A stretch of DNA of 64,000 nt from Sequoia sempervirens (GCA_007258455.2 VDFB02270651.1:700162217-700226216); one strand, 5' to 3'. Numbered from the stretch's first letter, positions 1-11,341 are shown. Made by a program: numbers and translations. Notes: generated from the sequence alone by a model not told the origin.

Positions 1-962
1 CCCACAATACTGGTTTACACTATCCTGATTTTTGTTGAAATCACATATTTTTAGAAAATATAATGATTTAGTCCTTGAAAAGTTCCATTTAAAGGATTCC
101 AATTGAAGAGGGTTTGATCAAACCACCTTAGATCAAACCCCCTTAGAAAAAACCTTTCTAGTTTTAAACCATACCTATAATAGAGTCTCCTTTACACCCA
201 TCAAAATGCTAATAAAAAAACACTTTTGATTTACCTTTTGGGGGATCAAATGAATTTATTTAAAATTTATTTTTTGCACGAGTATGTAGTCCTTATTATA
301 AGCTTCCCAAAAAGTATAATTTTAAATAAATTTAATTTGATTATTATATTTATCTTTTATTTCTTGTGAATGTAGGTTTTTCACCAAAAATTAAGCTCTA
401 TGTTTTGCACATGTGGAAAAATAGCAAATTATCAAAAAAAAATTGAAAAATATCTATGCACTAGATATTGATGTGCTTGATCCAACAAAAAAAAAAAATC
501 GATATACAAAAAGAGTTATATTTTAGCTAGTAAATTATGTCTAAATTGTAACTAGTTTGACTTTAAAACTTAATTAAGAAAAAAATATTCAATGAAATGC
601 TATGAAACCAATTCCATGCACTATATATTGTAGTTACAAATCTAAATTCGAAAAAAATAGAATTTTATCCATCATAGAAAAAATTTGTGTTAGCCAATAA
701 CTTCACTCTTTAAAAATGGTGTTTACTATTAAAAACTAGTTTTCAAACGAGATGGAAAAAGAAGTACAATCTGATTCCAATTTTTTTGAAAAAAATATAC
801 TTAGAATCTACAGACAAAATGTCACAAATCATTTGTTTGCATCATCTTCAAATTCCTCACGTTTTAGCCACTATAGGTGTTCGAAAGTTAAGATTTAGTT
901 AAAAAAATTTAGTCAATGTCCAATTTGGAAAAATATTGTAAACTAGTATTGTGGGATCACCC
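1..962. mobile_element. TIR DNA element, copy 1 (non-coding, left tip outside window)
   Basis: The segment starts with CCCACAATACTGGTTTACA and ends with an inverted version, TGTAAACTAGTATTGTGGG followed by ATCACCC, so the termini are inverted repeats. A second copy in direct orientation is at 57812-58786 and shows the complete terminus, beginning GGGTGATCCC. About 7 bases of this copy therefore lie before the window. The interior is AT-rich, has no ORF of note, and matches the second copy along its whole length by eye. This is a non-autonomous DNA transposon of about 970 bp. The GGG/CCC ends resemble some PIF/Harbinger-type elements, but the target duplication of the second copy (TATA or TA) does not settle the superfamily. 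Confidence 0.75.
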
Positions 963-1647
963 TTATCTATGGACTCAACCATCAACTATATACAAGCTTG
1001 ATAGAGTCTTATTCTAAGCAACAATGTCTAACTATAATCATTAATTTCCACTTTTAGATATCAAAGTGTATAGTTAAGATTGAATTGTTCAAACCATGAT
1101 TGAAAAGAAACAAGAATCCTAATAGAACTAAAACTCTATAAAATAGGATTGCATGTAAAACACAAAACATTTTTCAAAATCCTATCAGTAAAGGAGTCCT
1201 TATTTTCCAACGCTTATTAACTTTTTATAATAATGCACATTCAATCTCCATCAGGTGTCTTTAAACAATAATTATCCCATTCACCTTAATTTGGAACTCC
1301 CTTGTTTTGTTGTCCCAGTATTCCTTTTGTTGTGGGTTGTAGCTTACAACTACTACATGCTACAATTCTTCCTTGGTTTCAAAAAGGATTAATTCACAAG
1401 GCATACACACAACACTAACTACCATAATTAAAACATAGAATTCCATCCACATTTCATGCACACTCACATAGAAACCATGCAATACTATTATGTCATGACC
1501 ATATTTCCATCATTATGATTTAGGTTCAAGTCTGTATAATAAGTATGAAAAGATAGTATAATATAGGAGTATTTTCTAGAAAGTATATCTAAGTGTCTGA
1601 AAGTATGCATGAAAGTAACAAAAAATAAGCTAGTAACTAGACCCATC
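963..1647. other. Unassigned AT-rich intergenic sequence
   Basis: I see no ORF, terminal repeat or match to other parts of the window. It lies between the TIR element and the truncated start of the D2 5' LTR. If D2 sits inside copia fragment G, the missing downstream part of G should continue here, but no copia motif is readable on either strand. Confidence 0.4.
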
Positions 1648-1940
1648 AATAATGCCTTAATTTAGTGTTCATAAATGTATCCCTTTACATTTTCACACTT
1701 ATTTGTGCCCTATTAATTAAATTGATCTTAATTATACCTTAATTATCCCTTTTATTCATTTACAAGCCTAATGAATTACATTTTCTGAGAGGGAAACCTG
1801 ACAATAATTAATGCCTAAACATAACACTTTATCTTGAGCAATGTGTTCTCCAAGAATAGTGACCTCGGACCCATTCTCCCATGGGTGAATGGGTCCTCCC
1901 TATACTTTTGGACCTAAATTAAAATTATGTCTTTGGTAGT
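1648..1940 (+). repeat. D2 5' LTR, first part (split by D1)
   Basis: From AATAATGCCTTAAT onward this aligns with the D2 3' LTR at 33969-34245, including the shared blocks around ACATAACACTTTA and TTTGGACCTAAATT. The alignment stops where D1 begins and resumes at 28585 on the far side of D1, so this is the left piece of one LTR. The first 69 bases of the LTR (the TGTAGTG end seen at 33900) are missing, so the outer tip was deleted. Bases 1936-1940 (GTAGT) are the D1 target duplication. Confidence 0.8.
1867..1896. repeat. Near-perfect palindrome in D2 5' LTR
   Basis: A 30-base palindrome centred on CCCATGGG, with outer arms GGACCCATT and AATGGGTCC and one mismatched pair. The matching place in the 3' LTR (34188-34203) has collapsed to a short remnant. 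It belongs to the recurring hairpin family described under findings. Confidence 0.8.
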
Positions 1941-2679
1941 TGAAAGGAAGAAAATAGTAGATCTATAGTGTAGGACATAGAAAAACAAGTTTTCTACACT
2001 TCTCATTCAAGGAAACCCTAGAGATCTCAATCCAAGGATGGAATGGGGGAAAGAGATTTGCAATAAGGATGTCTTAGGGTGTGATAAAGGAATAAAACGG
2101 GGTTTTCCACAAAGCTAGGGCTTGGAAAGACAAGTAACATGGAAGACCTAATGTCAAAACCTAATGATATGAAAAGCTTCACTAAATGACCTAGAAATGA
2201 ATGTAAAACAAAATAGAAAATTGGAGAAGTACAGAGGGGCACCTGGAAACCTATAATAGCTTTATTGAAGACCTAAAATGCTGAAAATGTTTAATTTAAT
2301 GCATACTAGGACTCATACACCAGGCTAGGCAATTTAGTCCCACATTAGGGTTTTTGGGCAGGAACATAAATCTAGAAAAGACAAGTTTGAAACACCTAAA
2401 AACTGGAAAGTCCACTATACTATGACTCATATTCCAAAAGTGGCATATCATTTGTGCTTAGATTTTTCAGAAATTCAAAGTCTGAATCTACTCTTCAACC
2501 TCTACTCTATCTTCTCAACCTGATTTTTAGATCTGAGTTACTGAATTTTGCTTTGTAGATGTCTTTTAATGATCTTCTAAACAAGGTGACAACTTCGACA
2601 ATTTGGAAACCTTGAAAACTTTTCTCCAATCTTGCTCTTTAATATGTCTTCAACCTAGGTCTACAAATCACACACTAAA

Positions 2680-2999
2680 TGTTAGAGTAAAGTAATTAAT
2701 TAACTTTACTCTCCTCTTAAGATTTCACTTTATGCATATATTAGTCATTTAATAATTAATATTTAATTATTAAATGCTCTCACCTTAGGGTTAGGTTTTC
2801 CTTTCGGTGTTGATCTCCTTTATAAGGATTGATCTCTTGTATTGTATTCAATTCTTGATTCATTTTTTCCTTTGACAATAAATCTTTTCACTTTGTCAGA
2901 GCCAAAACCCTTGTCTTCGTTCTCTCTCTTTCTCTGTGACAGGTTTCTTGCATGCAAGTTTCTTTGGGTTTTGTGGATTTGTATTTCTCAAATCCTACA
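2680..2999 (+). repeat. Copia A 5' LTR
   Basis: Starts TGTTAGAG and ends CCTACA. CTTTATAAG at about 2818-2826 is a plausible TATA box, and AATAAA at 2877-2882 a plausible polyadenylation signal about 50 bases further on, which is the compact U3-R order expected of copia LTRs. It is followed immediately by the primer site. Confidence 0.95.
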
Positions 3000-3011
3000 T
3001 GGTATCAGAGC
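3000..3011 (+). promoter_or_regulatory. Copia A primer binding site (initiator Met tRNA)
   Basis: TGGTATCAGAGC directly follows the LTR with no spacer. It is complementary to the 3' end of plant initiator methionine tRNA, the usual minus-strand primer for plant copia elements. Confidence 0.95.
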
Positions 3012-3324
3012 TAGATCTGCTGCAGCCTGTTCAATTTTTGAAAGATTTTGAGATCCAGGTTTTGGATGCATCAGATCTATGTTTGTCTTCTGTGTTTTAT
3101 TTTGGAATAGGGGGTACTTCTTTTTGGTGCACTTTGAGCCCAAACGAACCTCGCCATTTAGCTCGCAGCGCCCAAAAACCCCTATTTTCATATAATATAC
3201 ATCCGATTCAGACACAGTTGCTCCAGAAGGAAAAAAAAATTTGCCCCAAGGCGACCCCTAGGTCATGCAGTACGAGGCATGAAAAACAAAAAAAATTCAA
3301 AAAAATGAAGTTTTTTTAAGAAAA

Positions 3325-3530
3325 TTGGGCGCCGCTCATTCTAAACGCAGCGTCGCCGGTGTGCAACCTGGCGGCCACCGTCGCCGGCGGTAACAGCCGG
3401 TCGCGGCCAGGCAGCCGCCGGCCAGCGCGCCTCCCACCCTCCGCTAGCACCAGCGGTGCCACCCCCGTGCCACCAGCTCTTGTGCCAGCCCTTGGTCACC
3501 CAGCGGACCAGGGGCCATTTTATTTAAGCC
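3325..3530 (+). other. GC- and CpG-rich block in the copia A leader
   Basis: Between the primer site and gag, about 200 bases are dense in GCCGCC and GCCGGC words and CpG, while the rest of the window is strongly AT-rich. No in-frame coding product is recognised, and its boundaries are gradual. It lies in the untranslated leader and could hold RNA structure or reflect a captured fragment; neither is shown by the sequence alone. Confidence 0.7.
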
Positions 3531-4102
3531 CCTGAGGGCTAGAAGGGCCCCTATTTATTTTTTTTACCTCTTTCAGAAAATCGGGCATAAATCGGGCGTC
3601 CGATCTCCGTTTTTAAAAAAAAATAGGTGTTGGAAAGCTAGCTTCGAGCCCGTTCTAATGGTGCAATAATTTTTTCATATTTTTCTAGTTTGATTGCATT
3701 TTTTCATAGTCAAAGTCCGATGAGCCTTTTGCACTCTGAGGGGCATAACTTGCTTGTTTTTGCTCCATTTTTCGAAAGCGAATAGGCGTCAGAAAGGTAG
3801 TTTTGTGCTCTTTCCAGATCTATAGTCTATTTCATTAGTAAATTTCTTAGGTACTCCAAAATTTGTCTCAACTAGTAAATTCTCTTTATTGCTTTCTGGC
3901 TTTTAGTATTGTACTGGGGATTGGATTTTGCATTGTGGGGGGGTGTTTTTATTTCTTGCTTTCTGTTATTTACATCAGAAAACCAGAATCTTCAAACACC
4001 AAAACAAAAAAAACAAACCCCTTCTGCATCTTCTATCTAGTTCTGAAAGACCACTTAATAATAATTAAAAAAATTCAGAGCAGTTGAGGCACAGTTCACA
4101 GG

Positions 4103-7100
4103 ATGGCCGACAGACCTATTGAACCTCTCACATCGCATAATTACCACACTTGGAAGGGTCGCATGATGACTCTTCTCCAGTCTCGAGGGTTATGGTCCTG
4201 TTTAGATGAGGTTCAGCCTTAGTTGACACGTGCCTTTGAGGTTATGCAGCATAGGAACAATATGGATCAGGCTATGGGATTGATGGCTTTACGCATTTCT
4301 GATAGTCTCCTATTTCATCTTGAGGGATGTCTCACTCCTCGAGCCATTTGGACCAAGTTTGATGGGCTTTTTGGTACTGTCAACGAGTTCAAAGCTTTGC
4401 AGCTTGAGGCAGAGTTAACTTCCTTGGAACCTAATTCGTTTCCCTCTATTGAGGACTTTCTGATGAAGTTCAAACAGCAAAGATCTATCTTACAAGGTTG
4501 TGGTAAGACTAAGACTAATACGGAGTGCATTTTCCCAATCCTCTCCAAGCTTCGGGGTCCATTTTAGATCTTCTCTTCAACCTTCTATTCCACCATGGAT
4601 GCCTTGGGTGCTCACCATGTCATGCCTTCTTTTGAGGTCTTTTGTGATCATCTGACTCATGAGCAAGCTAAGCTTAAGCAGTTGGATTCACTTTCAGGTT
4701 CACAGAACCAAGCATTGGTAGCCCAGTCCTCCAAAGGAAAATAGAAGCAGAAACCAAAGCCTAAGAAATATTCAGGGGCTAGTGAGAATCCCTCCAAGCC
4801 TCCACCTAAGTCTAATTCAAAACCACAGTTCAATTATAAACAGGGAAAATCTTCGAAGTCTGGTGAGTCTTCCTCCAAGACTAAGAAGAAATCTGGTGAT
4901 CCTTGCAGTTTTTGTGGCAAGGAAGGACATCCCATTTCCAGGTGTTGGAAACGTTTAGGGGCTTTGGAGGAAGCCATGCAGTAGCATAATATCAGTGCAC
5001 CACAGCCTCCTTCACAGCCCACAGGGAAAGGTCATGCTCTGTCTGCACGAGCATTGTCCTCAGAATCCACTTGGATTCTAGATTCTGGTGCCTCTCACCA
5101 TATGACACACACAGAGGATTTGGTCACCGCTCTTGCCCCTACAGGCACTAGACATATTGCAGTTGGTGACTCAGCACAACTTTTAGTTCAGGGTTCCGGT
5201 ACTATTTCATTGGATGGTGGTTGTCTACAGGATGTGCTTTTGGTTCCTGACATTTCAACAAACCTTCTATCCGTTTATCAGATTTGCCACTCTGGCTCTG
5301 GTAAGACAGTTGAGTTCTCACCACATGATGTGGTTATTTGAGATCTTCATGATCCTGACTTGGTTGTGGCTATTGGGAGTGTGGATTCTGCATCTCGCTT
5401 ATACATATTTGATGGCTTTGAGAGTTCAGACACTGTTGGTTCCTCTCTTATAGCACATGCAGATTCAGTGAGTAGGCTTTGGCATGAGCGTTTTGGCCAT
5501 GTCAATTACAGATATCTACAGCAGATGAGTACACAGGCACCTGTGATTGGGCTTCCACCGATTTCTTGTACTGATGGTGTATGTCATGGTTGTGTCCTTG
5601 GCAAACATCATCAAGATCCTTTTCCTAAGGGTCGAGCCACTCGTGCTAGGGCAGCCCTAGAGTTGGTGCATAGTGATCTTATGTCCTTTCCGACTCCTTC
5701 CTTTTCAGGGGCCCGTTATGTGCTCACTCTTATTGATGACTTCTCCAGATGTACATGGGTGTACTTTCTTAAGTACAAGTCTGATGTCTTTGACTCATTC
5801 AAGACTTTTAAGACATTTTTGGAGAAGCAATCTAGACTTTCTATCAGGAGGATACGCATAGATAATGGGGGGGAGTATGTTAATCAGGCTTTCAGAGATT
5901 TTTGCATTGAGCATGATTTACAGCATCAGTTTACAATTCCTTACACCCCTCAGCAGAATGGTATTGCTGAGAGAAAGAATAGAACCTTACAGGAGATGGA
6001 AAATTGTATGATACAGTCTCAAGCTATGAGTTCTTCATTTTGGGCTGAGGCAGTCAATTATGCCAATTATATTCAGAATCGGATGCCTCATAAGGCATTG
6101 TGACATATGACTCCTAAGGAGGCTTGGACCCATGCCAAGCCTGATGTTTCTACATTCCAAGTTTTTGGTAGTGAGGCTTGGGCATTTATTCCTGATGCTC
6201 AGCGGAAAGCCATGGAGAGGAAGAGCCGACCACTCATATTTGTTGGCTACTGTGAAGATGTTAAGGCGTATAGGTTGTTTGATCTTGATTCCAGAGAGGT
6301 CTTGTTTTGGCAGGATGTCCAGTTTGATGAGCACTATCCTCAGATGGATTCTCCATCACTAGCTTCTCCCTCATTGCCTACTCCTTCCTCTTCATCTGTT
6401 GAGGATTACTTATCTCTTGAGGATGATGTAGATGATGATCCACCATCTCCACCACCACCAGTTGCTCCGTCTTTGCTGAGGTGGGCCCGTGTCACTGTTG
6501 ATGCAACTGGTTCTTTGGCAGGTGATCCTTCAGATACTCGTCGCACTCGTGCTCAAACATCTAGTTCTAGTCTTTTGAGTCATGCCATTTCAGATGATCC
6601 TCAAAAGTTTTCAGAGGTGACAGGACACCTTGAGTGGGATAGGGCCATGGATGAGGAGTATTCTTATTTGATGAAGAATCATACTTGGGATCTTTTTCCT
6701 CTTCCTAAGGGAAGAAAGTTGGTTCGATGCAAGTGGGTGTATCGTACCAAGTATGCTGCAGATGGTTCTATTGATAAGTATAAGGCACATCTTGTTGCAA
6801 AGGGGTTTTCTTAGGTAGAGGGTATTGACTACTCCGAGACCTTTGCTCCTGTCGCCAAGATGAACTCTATTCACCTTGTACTTTCACTTGCAGCTTCACA
6901 AGGATGGACAGTGTTTCAGATGGATGTGAAGAGTGCCTTCTTGCATGGAGACCTACATGAGGAGATCTATATGGAGCAACCTCAGGGATTTGTACAGGAC
7001 ACTTCTTTGGTTTGCAGACTTTGACGTTCATTGTATGGTCTCAAACAAGCCCCTCGGGCTTGGTATGAGAAGATGGACTCTTTCTTGCTTTCCTCTCACT

Positions 7101-8131
7101 TCACATCCTGTCATTCCGATCACATAGTGTATATTCAGCGTCAGGAGGGTGATCTTTTGATTCTTGTGCTATATGTAGATGATCTCATCCTTACAGGTAG
7201 CTCATCCTCCATGATTCAGAGTGTTCAGAGAGCTTTGATGGAGCAGTTTGAGATGACAGATCTTGGTCTCTTGCACTTCTTTCTGGGTCTTCAGGTTATT
7301 CAGTCTTCGGATGGGATTTCCATATTTCAGGAGAAGTATGCTCTTGATATGCTTTAGCGATTTGGCATGCTTGATTGTAAGTCCTCCCTCACTCCATTTC
7401 AGTCAGGTGTTGTTTTGTCTTCCACTTGCTCTACTCCTTCAATAGACCCCACTTTATACAGGCAGTTGGTTGGCAGTTTTTTGTACCTGACACATTCTCG
7501 TCCTGATCTTTCCTTTGCGGTTGGCCTTGTCTCTTGGTTCTCCCATGATCCTCATGAGATCCATTGGCAAGCAGGCAAACGTATTTTGAGGTACATTCGG
7601 GGCACCACTCATTATGGCATTCACTACACTTCAGTATCCCGTCACATCATTGGCTTCACTGACTCCGATTGGGCTGGTGATGTCAATGATTGGAAGTCTA
7701 CTTCTGGCTTTTTTTTTTGCCTTGGTTCTGGTCCTATCACATGGTCTTGCAAGAAGCAGTCTGCTATTGCATTATCATCTATAGAGGCTGAGTACCGTGC
7801 AACAGTGTTAGCCAGTCAGGAGGTTTTATGGCTTCGGCAGTTGATGACAAAATTTGGGTTTCCTCCAGATTGCCCCACTATTCTTTGGTGTGACAATCAT
7901 AGTGTTATTCACATTTCTCGCAACCCAGTGGAGCATCAGCGGACAAAGCACATTGAAATCCACATGCACTTCATCAAGCAGTTGATTCAGGATGGTTCTC
8001 TCATCTTGGAGTACATTCCTACAGAGGAGCAGGTTGTAGACATCTTCACTAAACCTTTGGCATCTCTGCGCTATCTTCAGTTGTGCTCCATGCTTGGGGT
8101 GAAGGAAGTTGTCCTTGGGGGGTCTCAGTGA
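4103..8131 (+). pseudogene. Copia A gag-pol polyprotein, broken only by stop codons
   Basis: One reading frame of 1343 codons starts at ATG 4103 (MADRPIEPL) and ends at TGA 8131. Gag holds a CCHC knuckle (CSFCGKEGHPISRC, 4904-4945). Protease shows LDSGASHHMT with the catalytic Asp at 5081. Integrase has the HHCC zinc site (5480-5620) and Asp, Asp, Glu in HSD, IDNGGEY and NGIAERKN. Reverse transcriptase has KARLVAKGFS-like KAHLVAKGFS, QMDVKSAFLHG, YGLKQAPRAWY and YVDD (7172-7183). RNase H has TDSDWAGD, IEAEYRA and WCDN. Nine in-frame stops occur at 4220, 4565, 4742, 4982, 5339, 6101, 6812, 7022 and 7355 and no frameshift was found. All active-site motifs are otherwise intact. No host function is implied. 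Confidence 0.95.
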
Positions 8132-8345
8132 GGCCTTCCTTCCTTCATGTTTTCTTTTCAGCATGTTTCTTTATATCTCTTTTTGGAGAGGATTTTTTTT
8201 CCCACTGGGTTTTCTCCTTTACTCCGCTTTATAGAGATTTTCTTGTATTCGGGTACCTGATCAGGCCATGTTGTTGGGACTCTCAGTTGCATTGTAGTTC
8301 CTTTGCTTTCTTCTGCATTGTTTGTAGCTGCATTGTAGCTCATCT

Positions 8346-8355
8346 TAAGGGGGGG
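8346..8355 (+). promoter_or_regulatory. Copia A polypurine tract
   Basis: AAGGGGGGG ends exactly where the 3' LTR begins. It is the expected plus-strand primer site. The 3' UTR just upstream (8171-8270) holds CTCTTTTTGGAGAGG and GGGTTTTCTCCTTTACT, which recur in element F. Confidence 0.9.
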
Positions 8356-8675
8356 TGTTAGAGTAAAGTAATTAATTAACTTTACTCTCCTCTTAAGATT
8401 TCACTTTATGCATATATTAGTCATTTAATAATTAATATTTAATTATTAAATGCTCTCACCTTAGGGTTAGGTTTTCCTTTTGGTGTTGATCTCCTTTATA
8501 AGGATTGATCTCTTGTATTGTATTCAATTCTTGATTCATTTTTTCCTCTGATAATAAATCTTTTCACTTTGTCAGAGCCAAAACCCTTGTCTTCGTTCTC
8601 TCTCTTTCTCTGTGACAGGTTTCTTGCATGCAGGTTTCTTTGGATTTTGTGGATTTGTATTTCTCAAATCCTACA
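8356..8675 (+). repeat. Copia A 3' LTR
   Basis: 320 bp, same ends as the 5' LTR, and five differences by eye, all transitions. Followed by target duplication CTAAA at 8676-8680 and then the resumed D1 LTR. Confidence 0.95.
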
Positions 8676-9232
8676 CTAAAGAGAGGGGAAAAAATTGTTT
8701 TGTTATTGGAAAGGGGTTTGCCTTGGTCAAACCTTGTAATAAAATCAAATGGAAAAGAGGAATGATGAATGAACAAAATGATATGTTGTAACTCACCAAA
8801 CCCTAGGAATAAAATTCTACAAACATGTATGAGATGGCTCCAATGGATGTGGATCTTGACTCTTGCTTGAAAGTTGTAGATCTTGACTTGAATGCTTGCT
8901 TGAATAATGAAACCCTACATCACAAATATTAGCTCAAAAACAAAAAAGATGCATGATGACTTTGACATGATGCTTGATACTTGAATAATGCTCCAAAAAA
9001 CTTGATGATCACTCTTGAGTTCTCTTGTAATCTCTTGTAATCTCCAATTTGCATGAAAACTCAAGGTGTTAAATCACTTGTAAACTTGCTAGGTGAAAAT
9101 GAGTGAAATAACCTTGTATTTATACTTGTTTATGCCAAATTTCCCAAAATTACAACACTACAAGCCAACATCAAATCTAGGAGAATAAAAAATTTCCAAG
9201 AATTTGAACTTAATTTAGGTTTAAGCCACACA

Positions 9233-9264
9233 GGACTCATACGCCAAAAGTGGTGTATGAGTCC
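9233..9264. repeat. D-family hairpin, best preserved D1 LTR copy
   Basis: Arms GGACTCATACGCC and GGTGTATGAGTCC pair over 13 positions with one G-T wobble around the loop AAAAGT. The partner in the other LTR is at 28084-28115. Weaker relatives follow at 9347-9379 and 28198-28230. Confidence 0.85.
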
Positions 9265-9746
9265 CATTAGGCTAGGCTTTGGGACACATTTTTCAAGAAA
9301 TGCTTATATTAATGTGAAATCAAGATCAAGGCCTTGAAACTTAAGTGGTACCTATATGACCAAGGTGGCATATGAGTCCCAGATCACTAAATTTGGGCCA
9401 TACAATCCAAAAACATTAATTTATGATTGTTCATTACATATGTGTTGGGATTATCCTCAAAAAGATGCATTAATTAAGGCTTGTGGATGAGAAATATGGC
9501 CAATTAAGGAATAAAGAAGCCTAATTTCTTAACAAAGCCCTAGATTAGTGTGAAAGTGTAAAGCTACACTTTAAATCACCCTAAATAAGGAACAACTAAG
9601 TTCATTTAGTTTATAAGGGCCCAATACCTAATGTGAATGTGTTAAACACATTACAACACTAAATCAAGGAAACATTAGGCTTAATTTAATAGGGAGAGCC
9701 TAAATAAGTAAGAAAATGTAACATACGACATTTTTTTGACGCTACA

Positions 9747-9761
9747 TTTAGCCCCCACTTT
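9747..9761 (-). promoter_or_regulatory. D1 polypurine tract
   Basis: On the minus strand AAAGTGGGGGCTAAA immediately precedes the TGTAGCG start of the 3' LTR. D2 has the identical tract at 33885-33899, which ties the two elements to one family. Confidence 0.9.
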
Positions 9762-10993
9762 AGTGAGAGGAGGAAATTACTTCAAAATAACACTAAAGTA
9801 GATGAGATACACATCAAGAGGGGTCCAAATGTACCAATGCCAGTAATATAGGACGACAATGATCAAGAGGGTTGTGCAAGCCCCTAGGATCAAGATCATA
9901 TAGCAAACCAACATAGGAACAAAATAACACACATGAAAATTATATAAGGAGCAACAAGGTACAAGCTTGCACTACCAAACACATAAAGAAAAGAAAAAAT
10001 AAAAAGGGGGTGGATCAAGCTTTGACCATTTTTCCTGCATGTTGTGGATCGAATCCAAGTTGTTTGTCCAAAAAATGCACGCTCACTTTGAGGCAATGAA
10101 ACTTTAGGCTATCTATTGGGTGAGTATCCAAAAGGGCAAGACACATACACACACAACTAGTATACGCTCACACAATCAAGCCAGTGGCTATGGGAAAGTC
10201 ATGCCTAAGTTCAACTTCTTGTTCAACTAGACTAAAGCTATACCTCCTAATAACTTTGATAAGGTGCCAAACAACAATGAACTTCAAGCTTCATGAGGCA
10301 AGAAAATCTTTGTATGCTTGGAACTCATGAATAAGCAAGATGGCACCACAGGAAAGCAAAGTGTGTTATGCAAGGTAGCCATATAACCAAATTTGTAAAG
10401 TACATTCAAAGGAGTCTTACTTAGTTAATGTAAGGTCTTACCTTAGACGACATTGTGCCTAATGTCTCCAAGAGAGGACCAATCAAAGAATAGAAGATTC
10501 ACAACTTATGGGATGCAGTGTGTCGCATCAATCCACTAAGAGGAATATAATATGCTAAGAGAGATCATGCTCTTGAGGGACATCACATCCAATGTCACCA
10601 CACAGAGAAAGATGCATTGTAAGAAGTAAGAAGACTACAAGATGAAACATGAAATGTAAGAGAATAATGCCAATGTATGCCCCCGCTTTAAAGAAATTTC
10701 TAAACACCATGCTATGAGAAATTACTTTAAAGTAGAAAAAGATAAATGCTAACAATAAAGAGGACATGAGATCTTAGTTGGAAAGCCCTATGCCAAGTCA
10801 TATGTTTCCAAATAAGGCTATGTCATGAAAATGGGTTTCCCCCAAAATGAAACTCAAAACACATGAGGGATCCATGGATTCGGGCTTAGTATGTTCTTGC
10901 TATAATTTCTTTGTGAGCTCAGAATTGTCATCATTCCCCAAATACTCATAAAATTAGAAAAATGACACAAAGAGAGCAAAAAAAAAGAAAATA

Positions 10994-11265
10994 TTTTGGG
11001 TCAACATGAAAGAGACATGAATTTCTTCACACCTTGCATCATCCCCAAAAGGAAAACACAAGACAAAGAAAGGATAAAGGAAAATATTTTGGGTCAACAT
11101 GGAAGAGACATGAATGTCTCGACACCTTACGACATCCCAAAAAGGAAAACACAAGACAAAGAAAGGATAAAGGAAAACCTTTTGGGTCAACATGGAAGAG
11201 ACATGAATGTCTCAATTCCTTGCTTCATCCCCAAAAGGAAAACACAAGAAAAATGAAAATGGTAA
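10994..11265. repeat. 93-bp tandem repeat, three copies
   Basis: The word TTTTGGGTCAACAT recurs at 10994, 11087 and 11180, so the unit is 93 bp. Each unit carries GAGACATGAATGTCT-like and CCCAAAAGGAAAACACAAGA sequence. D2 has a single unit at about 32540-32630. Because 93 is a multiple of three, frames stay open through it on both strands, which makes the short ORFs here artefacts of the repeat. Confidence 0.9.
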
Positions 11266-11316
11266 AATGTTTACGTCATATAGAAGAATGTAGGTACAAA
11301 TAGAGGAATGTCAAAA

Positions 11317-11341
11317 AGAGAGAGAGAGAGAGAGAGAGAGA
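11317..11341. repeat. (GA)n microsatellite
   Basis: Uninterrupted GA run of about 24 bases in the D1 3' UTR. Confidence 0.95.

Larger units (their letters stand above)
2680..8675 (+). mobile_element. Copia A: full-length Ty1/copia retrotransposon
   Basis: Element of 5996 bp with two 320-bp LTRs (TGTTAG...CCTACA), an initiator-Met primer site directly after the first LTR, one gag-pol frame in the order protease, integrase, reverse transcriptase, RNase H (the copia order), and a purine tract before the second LTR. Target duplication CTAAA at 2675-2679 and 8676-8680. It sits in the D1 left LTR; the unoccupied sequence, CACACTAAAGAGAGG, is present in the D1 right LTR around 27526-27540, which proves the insertion point. 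The LTRs differ at 5 of 320 sites by eye, all transitions, so insertion was fairly recent. Confidence 0.97.
1941..9746 (-). repeat. D1 3' LTR, interrupted by copia A
   Basis: Pieces 1941-2679 and 8681-9746 align end to end with the D1 5' LTR at 26795-28584. In the element's sense the LTR starts TGTAGCGTCAAAA next to the polypurine tract at 9747 and ends TTTCA. A minus-strand TATAAATA lies at 9117-9124 as a possible promoter. Four hairpins of the GGACTCAT family occur at about 2309, 2422, 9233 and 9347, each with a partner in the other LTR. A minus-strand frame at 2027-2242 is open in both LTR copies, but I do not count it as a gene. Confidence 0.85.

Noticed and set aside
1629..1648. Match of AGCTAGTAACTAGACCCATC to element F near 49068-49088
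   Set aside because: Only about 20 bases with an indel and no extension on either side; too short to claim shared origin.
2027..2242. Minus-strand ORF in the D1 left LTR with a longer homologue at 26881-27159
   Set aside because: Conserved only because the two LTRs are copies of one sequence; hydrophobic composition, no motif, lengths differ.
2936..3319. 127-codon plus-strand ORF over the copia A LTR end and leader
   Set aside because: Overlaps the LTR, primer site and leader, ends in low-complexity Lys/Phe, and has no known domain.
4103..8131. Stop-codon reassignment, readthrough or RNA editing to rescue copia A gag-pol
   Set aside because: Nine stops of two types at CAG/CGA-like sites fit deamination; nuclear retroelements are not known to be rescued this way, and neighbours show the same decay.
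10954..11256. Repetitive ORFs on both strands that look like a 31-residue repeat protein
   Set aside because: They are translations of a 93-bp non-coding tandem repeat in a UTR; D2 has one unit and no ORF.
10994..11265. Possible CRISPR-like array
   Set aside because: The units are full tandem copies with no unique spacers, and the context is a plant retroelement.
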